Source: 2-01-FULL-49-22 sp036507655
Lineage (GTDB): Bacteria > Patescibacteriota > Saccharimonadia > Saccharimonadales > UBA10212
Assembly: GCA_036507655.1 (NCBI GenBank)
Contig: DATCIS010000020.1
Span: forward strand, 1-28,289
DNA length: 28,289 nt
Direction of reading: 5' to 3'
Position numbers and translations under genes: made by a program. The notes below the pieces were generated by a model. The model had not been told where the DNA came from, made no database searches, and saw only the letters and a list, made by a program, of their open reading frames with translations. Each line of letters starts with the position of its first letter. The first letter of the stretch is position 1. Below are positions 1-7,961 of the stretch, piece after piece.

Positions 1-1022
1 ATAGAATCATCAACACAAGCGCGGGGGATGAGGCGGCCGATGAGCAGTTGGAAGAGACTTTGCGGCCGCGCGACTTTACGAATTATGTCGGCCAAGAGCG
101 GATCAAAAAGAATCTGAGACTGGCTATCGGCGCCGCCAAAAAACGAGGTGAACCGGTTGACCACGTCTTACTTTATGGACCGCCGGGGCTTGGCAAAACC
201 ACTTTGGCAACTGTAATCGCCAATGAAATGGGCGCCCAAATCCGGGTAACGGCCGGTCCGGCCATTGAGCGAGCCGGCGATTTGGCCAGCCTGCTCACCA
301 ATTTAACGGATGGCGACATCCTTTTCATTGACGAAATCCACCACTTGAGCCGCTCAATTGAAGAGGTGCTTTATGCAGCCATGGAAGACTTTAAGCTGGA
401 CATTATGCTCGGCAAAGGCCCGAGCGCCCGTAGCCTGCGGCTGGATTTGCCTAAATTTACCATAATCGGTGCCACCACCCGCACCGGCTCTTTGGCGGCG
501 CCATTGCGCGATCGCTTTGGAATGATCCACCGCCTGGAATTTTACACCCCAGAGGAAATCAGCCGTATTATCAAACGTTCGGCCAGAATATTGAAGGTGC
601 CGATTGATGAGCCAGCCGCCAAGCTGTTGGCGCAGAGGGCTAGGTTGACCCCTCGGATTGCCAACCGCTTGCTTAAACGAGTCCGCGATTACGCCGATGT
701 GAACGCTGATGGAATTATAGACAGCCCGCTGGCACTCAAAGCCCTGGAGCTACTGGAAATTGATCAACTGGGATTGGATCCGGCCGACAGGCGGCTGCTA
801 AACGTTATTATCGAGCATCACAGGGGCGGGCCAGTTGGAGTGGAAACCTTATCGGCGTTAATCGCCGAGGAGCGTTCGACCATCGAAGATTTTTATGAAC
901 CGTATCTGATGCAAATAGGCCTACTTGAAAGAACGCCACGTGGCCGCAAAGTTACGGACCGTGCCTGGAAGCACCTGGGTATTAACCAAAAAACTGCCAA
1001 GACCCAGCCGAGTTTGTTATAA
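1..1022 (+). CDS. ruvB: Holliday junction branch-migration helicase RuvB, 5'-truncated by the window edge
   Basis: RuvB is the hexameric AAA+ motor that drives branch migration of Holliday junctions with RuvA. Visible are the Walker A GPPGLGKTT, the Walker B/DEIHH segment (DILFIDEIHHLSR), sensor 1 (IIGATTR), the sensor-2 region, and a C-terminal winged helix (GPVGVETLSALIAEERSTIED, then YEPYLMQIGLLERTPRGR). The first possible start inside the window is a TTG at 48, but the frame is open back to base 3 and encodes RIINTSAGDEAADEQLEETL, which matches the usual RuvB N-terminus. The true start is therefore just outside the window. The stop is TAA at 1020-1022. The next gene begins 9 nt downstream, so the two are probably cotranscribed. 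Confidence 0.96.
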   Translation, partial: RIINTSAGDEAADEQLEETLRPRDFTNYVGQERIKKNLRLAIGAAKKRGEPVDHVLLYGPPGLGKTTLATVIANEMGAQIRVTAGPAIERAGDLASLLTNLTDGDILFIDEIHHLSRSIEEVLYAAMEDFKLDIMLGKGPSARSLRLDLPKFTIIGATTRTGSLAAPLRDRFGMIHRLEFYTPEEISRIIKRSARILKVPIDEPAAKLLAQRARLTPRIANRLLKRVRDYADVNADGIIDSPLALKALELLEIDQLGLDPADRRLLNVIIEHHRGGPVGVETLSALIAEERSTIEDFYEPYLMQIGLLERTPRGRKVTDRAWKHLGINQKTAKTQPSLL

Positions 1023-1031
1023 ACTAAACGT

Positions 1032-1610
1032 ATGCTACCGGACACCCCACCGCCTCTAGCGGGGGCGATTACCGATAGGGCTTTTGCTGAAATGTTGGAG
1101 CCCGGTGAGACTCCTCTGGATGTAGTAAAGCGCCATCCAATCGGGATCGTTGGCCTATATCTGGAAGCTCTAGTAGCTGTAGCAGCGGTGTTATCACTGA
1201 TATTTTTAATTGCCCCCGATATTCTTAGTGACTTATCAAAACAGAGCAATCGCTTCATCGTGGCTGGCTCAGTCTTTGCTGTTGCCATTCTGATTTTCGT
1301 GCTTTTGATAGCCACCTACGCCTACCGCTTAAACAAGCTACTGATAACCGACAGGAATCTCATCCAAATCACTCAAAGAGCACTGTTTGGCAGGAGTATT
1401 ACGCGTCTGAGTATCGCCACCGTGGAAGAGGTTAACGTTGAGCAAAAGGGCATTTTGGCAACCATATTCAACTACGGCAACTTATTGATTCAGACTGCCG
1501 GCGCCCGGCCGAACTTTTTGTTTAAGACGACTCCTGATCCGAATAGATACGCCAACCGCATCAACCAGGCTCGGCAAGCCTACGCCGAAAGCCTTAAAGA
1601 ACGACCCTAG
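1032..1610 (+). CDS. bPH2 (DUF304/YdbT-like) two-helix membrane protein
   Basis: A 192-residue protein with two hydrophobic segments at about residues 40-62 and 75-97. A soluble C-terminal part follows that reads like a bacterial pleckstrin-homology (bPH2, formerly DUF304) domain: YRLNKLLITDRNLIQITQ, then RSITRLSIATVEEVNVEQKG, then a glycine-rich FNYGNLLIQTAG strand. Such proteins sit in the cytoplasmic membrane and their role is generally unknown. It starts 9 nt after ruvB and is probably cotranscribed. The stop TAG at 1608-1610 is followed at once by the structured repeat R2. The family call rests on motif pattern only, with no alignment run. Confidence 0.75.
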   Translation: MLPDTPPPLAGAITDRAFAEMLEPGETPLDVVKRHPIGIVGLYLEALVAVAAVLSLIFLIAPDILSDLSKQSNRFIVAGSVFAVAILIFVLLIATYAYRLNKLLITDRNLIQITQRALFGRSITRLSIATVEEVNVEQKGILATIFNYGNLLIQTAGARPNFLFKTTPDPNRYANRINQARQAYAESLKERP

Positions 1611-1772
1611 AACCACGCGCCGCCTTCAGCCTGCTGGCCAGCGGAGCAGGCAACTCCGCCGAAGGCTTTTGGCGCATCACTGCGTCAGAACCTGCGCTGC
1701 TCGTTCACTGTATTTCAATACAGCTCATTCTGCTGCTCGGTTCCTCCTTGTGCTGCATCCAAACGCGTAAGT
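1611..1772 (+). ncRNA. Structured repeat R2, copy 1 (candidate 3'-UTR RNA element)
   Basis: Begins directly after the stop of the bPH2 gene and matches 13778-13935 over about 150 nt. Helices seen in this copy are GCCTTC 1622-1627 with GAAGGC 1661-1666 enclosing GCCTGCT 1629-1635 with AGCAGGC 1645-1651, then GGCGCA 1671-1676 with TGCGTC 1681-1686, CTGTAT 1708-1713 with ATACAG 1718-1723, and GAACC 1688-1692 with GGTTC 1739-1743. Several of these stems use different bases in the other copy but still pair. No coding frame with conserved content is visible. Its function is unknown. It could be a 3'-UTR structure, a small RNA or an interspersed repeat. Confidence 0.6.
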
Positions 1773-1794
1773 TCTGGGGACTTCTTCCGATCTT

Positions 1795-1997
1795 CTCAAG
1801 CGAGCCCCTGCTTTCTAAAGGCACAAGGAGCCAACCCGAGTAGATGTTGTTATAAAAGAGGCGCCCTTGGGTGCAAAAGCATGTCCGACGAAGTAAAACA
1901 CTCGGTGAGTGTTTTACGAGGAGTTCTTTTGCAAGCCTGTTTTTAATCAACAGATACGTCGAGTTGGCGACGCGCCTGAAGAAAGCAAGGGCGAGCG
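1795..1997 (-). ncRNA. Structured repeat R1, copy 1 (candidate RNA element after the pil operon)
   Basis: On the minus strand this begins right after the stop of the last pil-operon gene and runs about 203 nt. It aligns end to end with 18260-18455 (+) and 23620-23818 (-). Visible helices are a long-range stem (1941-1952 with 1845-1857), a stem CTTTTGCA 1926-1933 with TGCAAAAG 1872-1879, and a perfect hairpin with a 10-bp stem and 3-nt loop at 1894-1916. The element-strand 10-mer GAACTCCTCG next to the hairpin is identical in all three copies. Together with R2 it fills the 387-base gap between the convergent bPH2 and pilus genes, so no gene is called there. Confidence 0.7.
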
Positions 1998-2387
1998 TTA
2001 TTCGTGAAACGGATTTTGGCGAGCTTCGTTGAATAGGCTGCGGACTTGAGGGCTGTTTTCCTCTAATGACTGAATCTGTTCAATAGCCTTTTTATCGATT
2101 TTTGGAATATGGGTTGAGGTTAGAGCCAGGCTTTCGTCTTCAGTTGAAGGTTCGGCGGTAACTAGGCCTTTGATTTGCCAAACTACGAGCATATACACCA
2201 ACAATACCATTATGATAAGTATGAAAGATAAGTGGGCAGTGAGCTTCTGGCGCAACTTTTTGAGCTTCGGCAGAATCTTTTTTAGGTCAAGATTCAGATT
2301 CTTTTTGGCATCTTTGCCAGGAACCCGACCCGCTGGTCTGGGTTCGGCTTTTGATTGCTGGGGAACGTTGGGTTTAGTAGGATTCAT
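1998..2387 (-). CDS. Small single-pass membrane protein ending the pilMNO operon
   Basis: A 129-residue protein with a basic, proline-rich cytoplasmic N-terminus (residues 1-50), one strongly hydrophobic segment (about 52-73, HLSFILIIMVLLVYMLVVW) and a periplasmic or extracellular tail ending EARQNPFHE. It has no recognisable PilP lipoprotein signal or PilP domain. Its position directly after pilO, with a 4-nt ATGA overlap (2384-2387), argues that it is part of the PilM/N/O alignment complex. It may be a functional stand-in for PilP, which is inference from context only. The structured element R1 follows the stop codon immediately. Confidence 0.7.
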   Translation of the reverse strand: MNPTKPNVPQQSKAEPRPAGRVPGKDAKKNLNLDLKKILPKLKKLRQKLTAHLSFILIIMVLLVYMLVVWQIKGLVTAEPSTEDESLALTSTHIPKIDKKAIEQIQSLEENSPQVRSLFNEARQNPFHE

Positions 2388-3031
2388 TTTTCCGGCCTCA
2401 TAAATATGTTGATTGTCAGGGTAAAGTTAATTGCATCAGGCGGAAGGTTAGCTTCGTTGAGTTGTTGAATCGCCACCGATGTTATTTGAGCTGTACGACG
2501 GTCTTGCTCAATACGTTTAAGAAAATCAATGAATTTTGGGTATGTTACTACCTTGTTGATTGGCACATATGGTGTGGTGTCTGGTGTAATAATTAGCTGC
2601 AAACTGTATAGGCCTTTAATACCTTCCACCGGTTTTGCCTGGCTGATGGCTGAAGCTGAAGAACCAGCCGCTGAGGAGCTACTTTTAAGCCCCAAATTAC
2701 TGGTGGGGAAGGTAATACTACCCAGCTTAAAATTCGATTCGTTAGCAAACTTGGCAATGGTTAGCACTGCCTTGGCCTGGTCTTTATCAGTAGGCAGAAC
2801 GGTTTTGGCCACGTCGTTAAAGTAAGAATATTGTTCGACCTGCTTTTTGGCTGTTTCTAGGCTTATCAATTGGGCGTCCAAAGTCTTGCCTTTAAGCTTT
2901 AAATCCACTAGCTCACCACTTTTTCTCGATAAGGAGTTCAAACCCAGCACAGCCGCTGCCATGAAGGCAATTGCGCTAATCGCTAAGAGCCCCAATAGCA
3001 GCAGCCTAAGTTGTTTGGTCGAGAACTTCAT
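2384..3031 (-). CDS. pilO: Type IV pilus assembly protein PilO-like
   Basis: A 215-residue bitopic inner-membrane protein. It has a short basic N-terminus, a membrane helix at about residues 8-30, then a coiled-coil-prone stretch (SLSRKSGELVDLKLKGKTLD) and an alpha/beta C-terminal region typical of PilO. PilO pairs with PilN in the periplasm and links the cytoplasmic motor platform to the pilus. The start overlaps the pilN stop by 4 nt (ATGA), giving translational coupling. A serine/alanine-rich insert (SSSSAAGSSASA) sits mid-protein. The identification rests on topology, size and gene order more than on sequence motifs. Confidence 0.78.
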   Translation of the reverse strand: MKFSTKQLRLLLLGLLAISAIAFMAAAVLGLNSLSRKSGELVDLKLKGKTLDAQLISLETAKKQVEQYSYFNDVAKTVLPTDKDQAKAVLTIAKFANESNFKLGSITFPTSNLGLKSSSSAAGSSASAISQAKPVEGIKGLYSLQLIITPDTTPYVPINKVVTYPKFIDFLKRIEQDRRTAQITSVAIQQLNEANLPPDAINFTLTINIFMRPEK

Positions 3032-3624
3032 TGTCCGTCTCCTGTGGCTACGTTTTGGAAACGCTCGGGTGTCTGCTTATCAAAAAGCGCCCTAAGAGTG
3101 GCGGTGCATGGGTAGGCTTTCGGCTCGGTACTGCATATGACGTTGACGATGTCGACTTTGGCGAAGATATTATTATTGGGATCACTAAGGTTAACAGCAA
3201 TTTGAGCGGCCGCGTTAGCATTTACAGTCTCGGCGTTTAAATCTATGGCGCCAGTGACTTTTTCTGCAATTGTTAGCGATTTTAATACTACTCCAGGTGG
3301 CGTAACCTTGCCTATCTCCTGGAGTAAGCTGGAGAAGCGGATCTCGCGGTCTAATACTTGGTTGATGATCTTGATATTCTGGCTAATTTCATCTGCTTGC
3401 TTTTTGACTTTTTCTAAATCTTGGTTTTTCAGCTGAGTCTCGGTAGTGGCAATCGACTTATTTAGGTCTTTGGTTTGCTGGTCTATATACAGCCAACCTA
3501 CACCTAGAATCAGAATCAAGCCGGCGACTATCAGGACACCCCCTCCCAACCATTGGCCCAAGCGGAGGTTTAGCCGCCCGTAGCGAAAATGCAGTTTGTA
3601 ATCATTTGGCAGCAGATTAATCAT
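3028..3624 (-). CDS. pilN: Type IV pilus assembly protein PilN-like
   Basis: A 198-residue bitopic membrane protein beginning MINLLPNDYK. The INLLP motif is the hallmark of PilN and is the peptide that docks into PilM. A membrane helix lies at about residues 27-48, followed by a coiled coil (DLNKSIATTETQLKNQDLEK) and a periplasmic ferredoxin-like region. The start overlaps the end of pilM by 8 nt and the stop overlaps pilO by 4 nt, so pilM-N-O form one coupled unit. PilN recruits PilM to the membrane and dimerises with PilO. Confidence 0.88.
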   Translation of the reverse strand: MINLLPNDYKLHFRYGRLNLRLGQWLGGGVLIVAGLILILGVGWLYIDQQTKDLNKSIATTETQLKNQDLEKVKKQADEISQNIKIINQVLDREIRFSSLLQEIGKVTPPGVVLKSLTIAEKVTGAIDLNAETVNANAAAQIAVNLSDPNNNIFAKVDIVNVICSTEPKAYPCTATLRALFDKQTPERFQNVATGDGQ

Positions 3625-4708
3625 TGAATACCTCTGACATATCTATGACGGCTTCGCCGGCAACTGTCATAAACATCGATTTTTCCAGCTCATCCGGAGG
3701 TGTAAGAGTGCCAAAATTGATTTTATGCCAGGGGTCTAACATCCGGACCATTATTCCGAGCTCTTTAGCCAGATAGTCGCTCAATCCGGGCATATTGGCT
3801 CCGCCGCCAGTCATTATGGCTTGGGTAATCTTACGGCCTCCCACAGCCACCCGGTCGTCGTAGTAACGGACAATTTTATGGATTTCGCGGATAAGGTTAT
3901 CGAGTGTCGGCTTGACGGCTTTGCCGATATCACGTAGGTCACCGCTGAGTTTTAAGCCCTTTTCGTTTTTAACTTTGAAGGCTTCTTCACGGTTGATACC
4001 CAGATTCTGGGCGATCAGGTTTATCATGGTGTTACTGCCACCCTGGACAGTGCTGTTTACAAACAGCGTCCGGTCATAAACGGCGATGTCTGTAGCTTCG
4101 GCGCCAAAGTCCACTAAAACCGTCGGCTGATCGAAGGCCGGATCGGCCATGCCGAATATCCGCGCAGTAGCATTCATAGTCGGCTCCAGCGCCACCGGCT
4201 CGAGCCCCACGGACTCTAAAAACTTGACATAGCTTTCTATGATATTTTTGGGCGTGGCTACCACCAGGATATCGATATTCTTATCATCGCGGCGCACTAC
4301 GTCATAGTCCAAGTAGAGGTTTTCCGGTGCTACAGGGATATACTGTTCAGCTTCCAGGTGTACTGCCTGAGCCAGGTCTTCATCTTCCATGGCCGGCAGT
4401 TTGAGCGGGCGGCTAAAACTGTGGGATGTGGGAATAGTACAAGCTACTTTGCGGGTAGATATCATGCCGGCCAGCTTTTTTTCAAATAAGTCGTGCATAG
4501 CTTCGCTCAAGGCCTTGTAGTCGACTATCACACCGCCGGCAATTGAATTGACATCGTAACGGTATGAGCTGCCGTAACCGATTACAGACAAACTCTTATT
4601 TTTAGCGCCACCGGCCTCCAGTTGCATAACTTTAAGAGATGAGTGGCCAATGTCCATGCCAAAGAGCGGTTCGCTACGCCGAGGGCTGAGCCCAGAGATA
4701 GAAATCAT
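3617..4708 (-). CDS. pilM: Type IV pilus assembly ATPase-fold protein PilM
   Basis: A 363-residue actin/FtsA-like protein (PilM, SHS2 family) that binds ATP and the N-terminal peptide of PilN on the cytoplasmic face of the membrane. Seen are the phosphate-1 motif GMDIGHSSLKVMQLE (residues 17-31), phosphate-2 VLVDFGAEATDIAVYD, and the adenosine motif MTGGGANMPGL near the C-terminus. It heads the pilM-N-O set. Upstream on the minus strand there is a TATACT sequence and an AAGGA about 12 nt before the ATG, so it may have its own promoter. The gene is separated from the PilX-like gene by a palindrome and a heptamer repeat. Confidence 0.95.
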   Translation of the reverse strand: MISISGLSPRRSEPLFGMDIGHSSLKVMQLEAGGAKNKSLSVIGYGSSYRYDVNSIAGGVIVDYKALSEAMHDLFEKKLAGMISTRKVACTIPTSHSFSRPLKLPAMEDEDLAQAVHLEAEQYIPVAPENLYLDYDVVRRDDKNIDILVVATPKNIIESYVKFLESVGLEPVALEPTMNATARIFGMADPAFDQPTVLVDFGAEATDIAVYDRTLFVNSTVQGGSNTMINLIAQNLGINREEAFKVKNEKGLKLSGDLRDIGKAVKPTLDNLIREIHKIVRYYDDRVAVGGRKITQAIMTGGGANMPGLSDYLAKELGIMVRMLDPWHKINFGTLTPPDELEKSMFMTVAGEAVIDMSEVFND

Positions 4709-4744
4709 GTTTTTGCTTATCCTTATACAGAGTATACCAAGAAC

Positions 4745-4800
4745 AGGTTATAGGTTACAGGTGCTAGGTTCTAGAATCTAAAACCTAGAAACTAGAACCT
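4745..4800. repeat. Heptanucleotide tandem repeat between the two pil gene blocks
   Basis: Eight consecutive 7-mers can be read: aggttat, aggttac, aggtgct, aggttct, agaatct, aaaacct, agaaact, agaacct. The second half is roughly the reverse complement of the first half, since aggttct and agaacct are complementary. The block can therefore fold, with TAGGTTCTAG at 4765-4774 pairing with CTAGAACCTA at 4792-4801. It lies upstream of pilM and downstream of the PilX-like gene. Confidence 0.7.
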
Positions 4801-4801
4801 A

Positions 4802-4825
4802 AAATACTTGACTAGTCAAGTATTT
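4802..4825. repeat. Palindromic repeat (core AAATACTTGAC), copy A; possible terminator
   Basis: A perfect 24-nt palindrome whose left half is AAATACTTGACT. On the minus strand it begins within the TAA stop of the PilX-like gene and is followed by TTTT, so it could act as a weak AT-rich terminator for that block. The same core recurs inside tsaB (16323-16358) and glyA (26808-26825), so it belongs to a dispersed family. Confidence 0.8.
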
Positions 4826-6272
4826 AGTTGAAGACTCGGCGATAGCCATCGATTACCCAGGCCGTTATAGCATCGCACGGAGGCGTACCACAGGTAGTAG
4901 TCCCAAAGGTTACGGTACCACTGTTTTTGAGCTCGACAGTTTGGCCGACCAGGGCACCGATCTGACCACTGTTATTGATTAGGACTCTACTCCAACGGGC
5001 ATAGTAGATACTTTCAGCGCCTTCGGCTATGTTATCGAGGCTAATGGTGACGTCGTTACGGGAGTTATACAGATCAGTGCCAGTGACATCGGCACAATCT
5101 GGCGAACAGCTGGCCCGGCTGTAGTAGGTAATGATTTGCATTCCTGTACCGCTGGCATTGCTGATCAAGGCTGCACTATTGATAAATTTGGCACCCGATA
5201 TACTGTCGATCATTATATTTGGCCGGGTGGTTCCAAGGGCATCAGCCACAATTAGCTGCGCTGAATTACTGATTTCCAATTTCCCGGTAATCCAAACGTC
5301 ACCGCTGATAGTAATCTGACACTTTTTTTGAATGACGACATCACCTTCAATCTTCAGATTAGCCGGCCAAGTTCTGACCTCTGTATTGGAATCGCATGAC
5401 CCCCAGGCACCGGTTTGGGTTTCGGCGACAGCTGCCTTCTGAGCATCACGGTCGTGCGGCGGCAGAGATTGAGGTGTTACGCCGGAACTGGCTATCAGAC
5501 CGCTCATACTTATTCCGGCGCTAGAGACCTGGTTGTTAGCGCTGACATCGCCATATATGTGGGCAGTATTTTGTATGGAAATTGGTTCGCCATTCTCGCC
5601 GCTGTTACAGACACGAGGGTAGGTGGCGTCTGGCGGATTAGGGCACGTCTGATGCGCCACATTGAGAGTGACCGGGCTGGTGCTCAGGCCGATTTGCGCC
5701 GAGTTAATCAAGCTGACCTCGCCGTTAACAAAAACATCACCACCGACTATCTTGGCGCTATTGCTAAGGTATAAGCCGCCCACACCGGTGACAATGCTAA
5801 AATTGCCCGATCTTACTGGTCGCAGGTTAACAAGTATTTTAACCGTACTTTCAGGACTGGCGGCATTAACCGGCCGGTAAGTCCGTCCAATGGCGGTAAC
5901 CGTTTTATTGTCCGGATCCGGTGTATCGACCGTAATTTGGTAGGTTGTCTTTATGGAGCCGTCATTAAGCAATTCGACCTCGGTGCCGGTGCCAATCCAG
6001 TTTTGATCGAGACTAATCTGCTGCAGCGCATAATCGATACCGGCGTCGGTGGCGAACTGAGCATGGGTATGTAGCTGGTCTCGCTTGGCTAGTCGGTAGC
6101 TTGAAACAGCCAAGCTCATGGCATAGCCGGCGATTAAAATCAGAATCGGCAAAATAATTATGAATGTAATTAGGATTGAACCGTTTTGCTTGCCCCGTAT
6201 CAAAACCTGAGCGAAGTAGTCTGCGATCAGATTATGAAGCTTCAAGTTTTTGGTGCGGGGGGCTCTTTTCAT
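4824..6272 (-). CDS. PilX-like pilus-associated protein with beta-helix-type repeats
   Basis: A 482-residue protein. The N-terminus has a basic stretch and then GSILITFIIILPILILIAGY (about residues 36-55), the layout of PilX-type minor pilin proteins without the usual Glu+5. The next section (HTHAQFATDAGIDYALQQI) also reads as PilX. The C-terminal half contains recurring segments such as NSAKIVGGDVFVNGEVSLI, NTAHIYGDVSANNQVSSAG and NSAQLIVADA, which look like polymer-forming (bactofilin-like) beta-helix turns. Several cysteines (TCPNPP, VCNSGE, CSPDCADV, CGTPPCD) could form disulfides. The start overlaps the previous prepilin stop by 1 nt (TGATG). A role as a surface-exposed, pilus-tip or adhesive component is inferred from context. 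Confidence 0.75.
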   Translation of the reverse strand: MKRAPRTKNLKLHNLIADYFAQVLIRGKQNGSILITFIIILPILILIAGYAMSLAVSSYRLAKRDQLHTHAQFATDAGIDYALQQISLDQNWIGTGTEVELLNDGSIKTTYQITVDTPDPDNKTVTAIGRTYRPVNAASPESTVKILVNLRPVRSGNFSIVTGVGGLYLSNSAKIVGGDVFVNGEVSLINSAQIGLSTSPVTLNVAHQTCPNPPDATYPRVCNSGENGEPISIQNTAHIYGDVSANNQVSSAGISMSGLIASSGVTPQSLPPHDRDAQKAAVAETQTGAWGSCDSNTEVRTWPANLKIEGDVVIQKKCQITISGDVWITGKLEISNSAQLIVADALGTTRPNIMIDSISGAKFINSAALISNASGTGMQIITYYSRASCSPDCADVTGTDLYNSRNDVTISLDNIAEGAESIYYARWSRVLINNSGQIGALVGQTVELKNSGTVTFGTTTCGTPPCDAITAWVIDGYRRVFN

Positions 6273-6946
6273 CAGAACCGATTCCTAAGCGTTACTCTAA
6301 TACTATTATCCAATGTCAGCGGGTTGCCAAAGCTTTTCTTCTGCAGTCCTAAATCGATTTTTACCGAGCGGGCTAGCAGTGGGTCGGTTGTGGTAGCATC
6401 ATCTTGATCATAAAGCGTAAAGACCATCGTATTAAGGTTTTCAATCAGTTTATTATCGGCTGGACAGGAAGGCGATGACTGGGCTTCAGGACAGGATGTC
6501 TTTAGTGTGTTGCCAACAGCATCAGGGTGAGCTAAGGTTCGGCGATAAAGAATGGTGCCGTCCTTAAAGTAGACCAGCTCATTGTTGTATGGGCTGCCGG
6601 TCGCAGAATCGATTATATAGTTGCGGTTGGTATCAATTGCCGGAACGGCAATAACAATCACGAAGTTAGCATTAGAGGTATTCCAGCCGCCAACAGGGGC
6701 GTTGGGGTCGCTGGTAGTATTGGACTGGCGTACGCCGGCGCCATAACGCAACTGCTCGATTGTGGCTCGCAGCAGGTTTTGTGAATCAGCGCTCATCTGC
6801 ACGAATTCGTTGTATCGGGTCACGTTGGTGAAGTAGTACGTCGAGAAGGCGAATAAACTGACAATCAAAATGCCCAAAACGACGATACTAACGGTCAGCT
6901 CCGGAATTGTATATCCAAAATTCTTGTCCCTAATACTGTCCGACAC
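6272..6946 (-). CDS. Minor prepilin (PilW/PilJ-like)
   Basis: A 224-residue protein with a type IV prepilin N-terminus: MSDSIRDKNFG, then YTIPELTVSIVVLGILIVSL. Cleavage after Gly11 would give Tyr+1 and the conserved Glu+5. The C-terminal part includes an Asp-rich segment (DTNRNYIID) and a Cys pair around TSCPEAQSSPSCPAD. It overlaps the upstream prepilin by 17 nt and the downstream PilX-like gene by 1 nt, so the three are probably translated as a coupled set. The PilW/PilJ assignment follows from gene order and size and is tentative. Confidence 0.82.
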   Translation of the reverse strand: MSDSIRDKNFGYTIPELTVSIVVLGILIVSLFAFSTYYFTNVTRYNEFVQMSADSQNLLRATIEQLRYGAGVRQSNTTSDPNAPVGGWNTSNANFVIVIAVPAIDTNRNYIIDSATGSPYNNELVYFKDGTILYRRTLAHPDAVGNTLKTSCPEAQSSPSCPADNKLIENLNTMVFTLYDQDDATTTDPLLARSVKIDLGLQKKSFGNPLTLDNSIRVTLRNRF

Positions 6947-7325
6947 CGAGCTCTCCTATGTAAGTCGTGTATGTGTAAGAGCGGGTGGTACCCGACTCAT
7001 TGTAGGTAATTGATATATCAATTTTTTTAAGGCCATCTGATGGCGTTGAGACCTGCAGACTGCCGCTGCGCGGGGAGTTGAGTTCAGTCGGCATCTCGGA
7101 AGCAATGCTAGTGGTGCCGTCAGCCAGGCCGAGAAAACCGGTGCTGCGTAGTGCCTCGACCTTTTGTTCGACGAAAGCATTGGCCACAACCAAGTCGCGG
7201 TGCTTCTGGCCCAACCGCTCCCCCGATGTCAGAATTAATATGGCGCTGCCAATCATGATTGCACCAACAATCATTGAGACTATCAGCTCAACGATAGTAA
7301 ATCCTTTTTCGTTCTTCATGCTCAT
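6930..7325 (-). CDS. Minor prepilin (PilV/PulG-like)
   Basis: A 131-residue protein beginning MSMKNEKG, then FTIVELIVSMIVGAIMIGSA, a canonical class III prepilin signal with cleavage after Gly8 and Glu+5. A second Met at residue 3 could be the start. The body is short and contains VANAFVEQKVEALRSTGF, which is typical of PilV/GspI-like minor pilins. It lies downstream of the strong stem-loop at 7340-7369, so in the minus direction it is separated from the major pilin by a terminator. Its expression is therefore expected to be lower than that of the major pilin. Confidence 0.85.
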   Translation of the reverse strand: MSMKNEKGFTIVELIVSMIVGAIMIGSAILILTSGERLGQKHRDLVVANAFVEQKVEALRSTGFLGLADGTTSIASEMPTELNSPRSGSLQVSTPSDGLKKIDISITYNESGTTRSYTYTTYIGELGVGQY

Positions 7326-7339
7326 GCTTAATTATATAT

Positions 7340-7369
7340 AAAATCTCGGGACGCATGTCCCGAGATTTT
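7340..7369. terminator. Intrinsic terminator after the major pilin gene
   Basis: A perfect 13-bp stem, AAAATCTCGGGAC (7340-7352) with GTCCCGAGATTTT (7357-7369), closed by a 4-nt loop. On the minus strand it is followed by the T-rich TTTTATATATAATT. It lies about 27 nt downstream of the pilin stop and probably stops most transcripts before the minor prepilins. The flanking A and T runs make it potentially bidirectional. Confidence 0.88.
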
Positions 7370-7395
7370 CTCACCCCTATGCTTGAGTGCCTAAT

Positions 7396-7851
7396 CTAGT
7401 TTGTAGACTTGACCTGGAATGTTCCGCCCGATTCCAAGGTGGCGGTCAAAGTGTAGTTATCGCAGTCGGTTGTTGAGTTATCGCAGAGAGCTGGCGTAGT
7501 AGAGAAGCCGTAGCAGTTAGAAGCTGTAGCGGCGCACAACTGCTGAGATGTGGGGTTTTTGGGATCAGCGAAGGCCTCTCCGGGCAGACCCTTGAAGTTC
7601 GTCTCCCTAAATCCACCAACGCTGGCATCATTGGCCTGCGCTAGAGTCGGGTATTTAGCGTTATCTGCCCAGTAGGCTTCTAACTGCCCCTGGATGCCTT
7701 TGACATCTGTCTTACGCTCGGTGTCGCGAGCCCTTTGCTGAATACCAGCATAGGTAACAATGACTAGTGCCGCCAAGATACCGATGACGACTATAACGAT
7801 TAAGAGCTCGACGATTGTGAAACCGCGGCCCGTCCTTTTTAATGAGATCAT
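7396..7851 (-). CDS. pilA: Major type IV pilin
   Basis: A 151-residue prepilin: MISLKRTGRG, then FTIVELLIVIVVIGILAALV. Processing after Gly10 leaves Phe+1 and Glu+5. The mature domain continues as an amphipathic helix (IQQRARDTERKTDVKGIQGQ) and a C-terminal domain with four cysteines (QQLCAATASNCYG, ALCDNSTTDCDN), compatible with two disulfides. It alone has both a near-consensus promoter upstream (7919-7946) and a strong terminator downstream (7340-7369), which points to the major structural subunit. The leader of about 60 nt contains a small hairpin (AGAACG-ata-CGTTCT) and a purine-rich ribosome-binding region AAGGGTGGG. Confidence 0.92.
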   Translation of the reverse strand: MISLKRTGRGFTIVELLIVIVVIGILAALVIVTYAGIQQRARDTERKTDVKGIQGQLEAYWADNAKYPTLAQANDASVGGFRETNFKGLPGEAFADPKNPTSQQLCAATASNCYGFSTTPALCDNSTTDCDNYTLTATLESGGTFQVKSTN

Positions 7852-7918
7852 CTATGTCCCACCCTTCTTATATTTGCTTATTTTCTAAAAATAGAGAACG
7901 TATCGTTCTATGAGGTTG

Positions 7919-7946
7919 ATTATAACCATAAGCAGTGCAGTGTCAA
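7919..7946 (-). promoter_or_regulatory. Sigma70-type promoter of the major pilin
   Basis: On the minus strand TTGACA (7941-7946) and TATAAT (7919-7924) are separated by 16 nt. Both boxes match the consensus exactly. The transcript would start near 7912, giving a leader of about 60 nt before the pilin ATG. Confidence 0.88.
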
Positions 7947-7961
7947 GGGAAGTTGTGGCCT

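Noticed and set aside
1705..1950. Minus-strand 81-residue frame with some similarity to the translation of 18297-18530
   Set aside because: The similarity comes from nucleotide identity of the R1 element. Paired changes in stems and lack of frame maintenance in the third copy argue for RNA structure, not protein.
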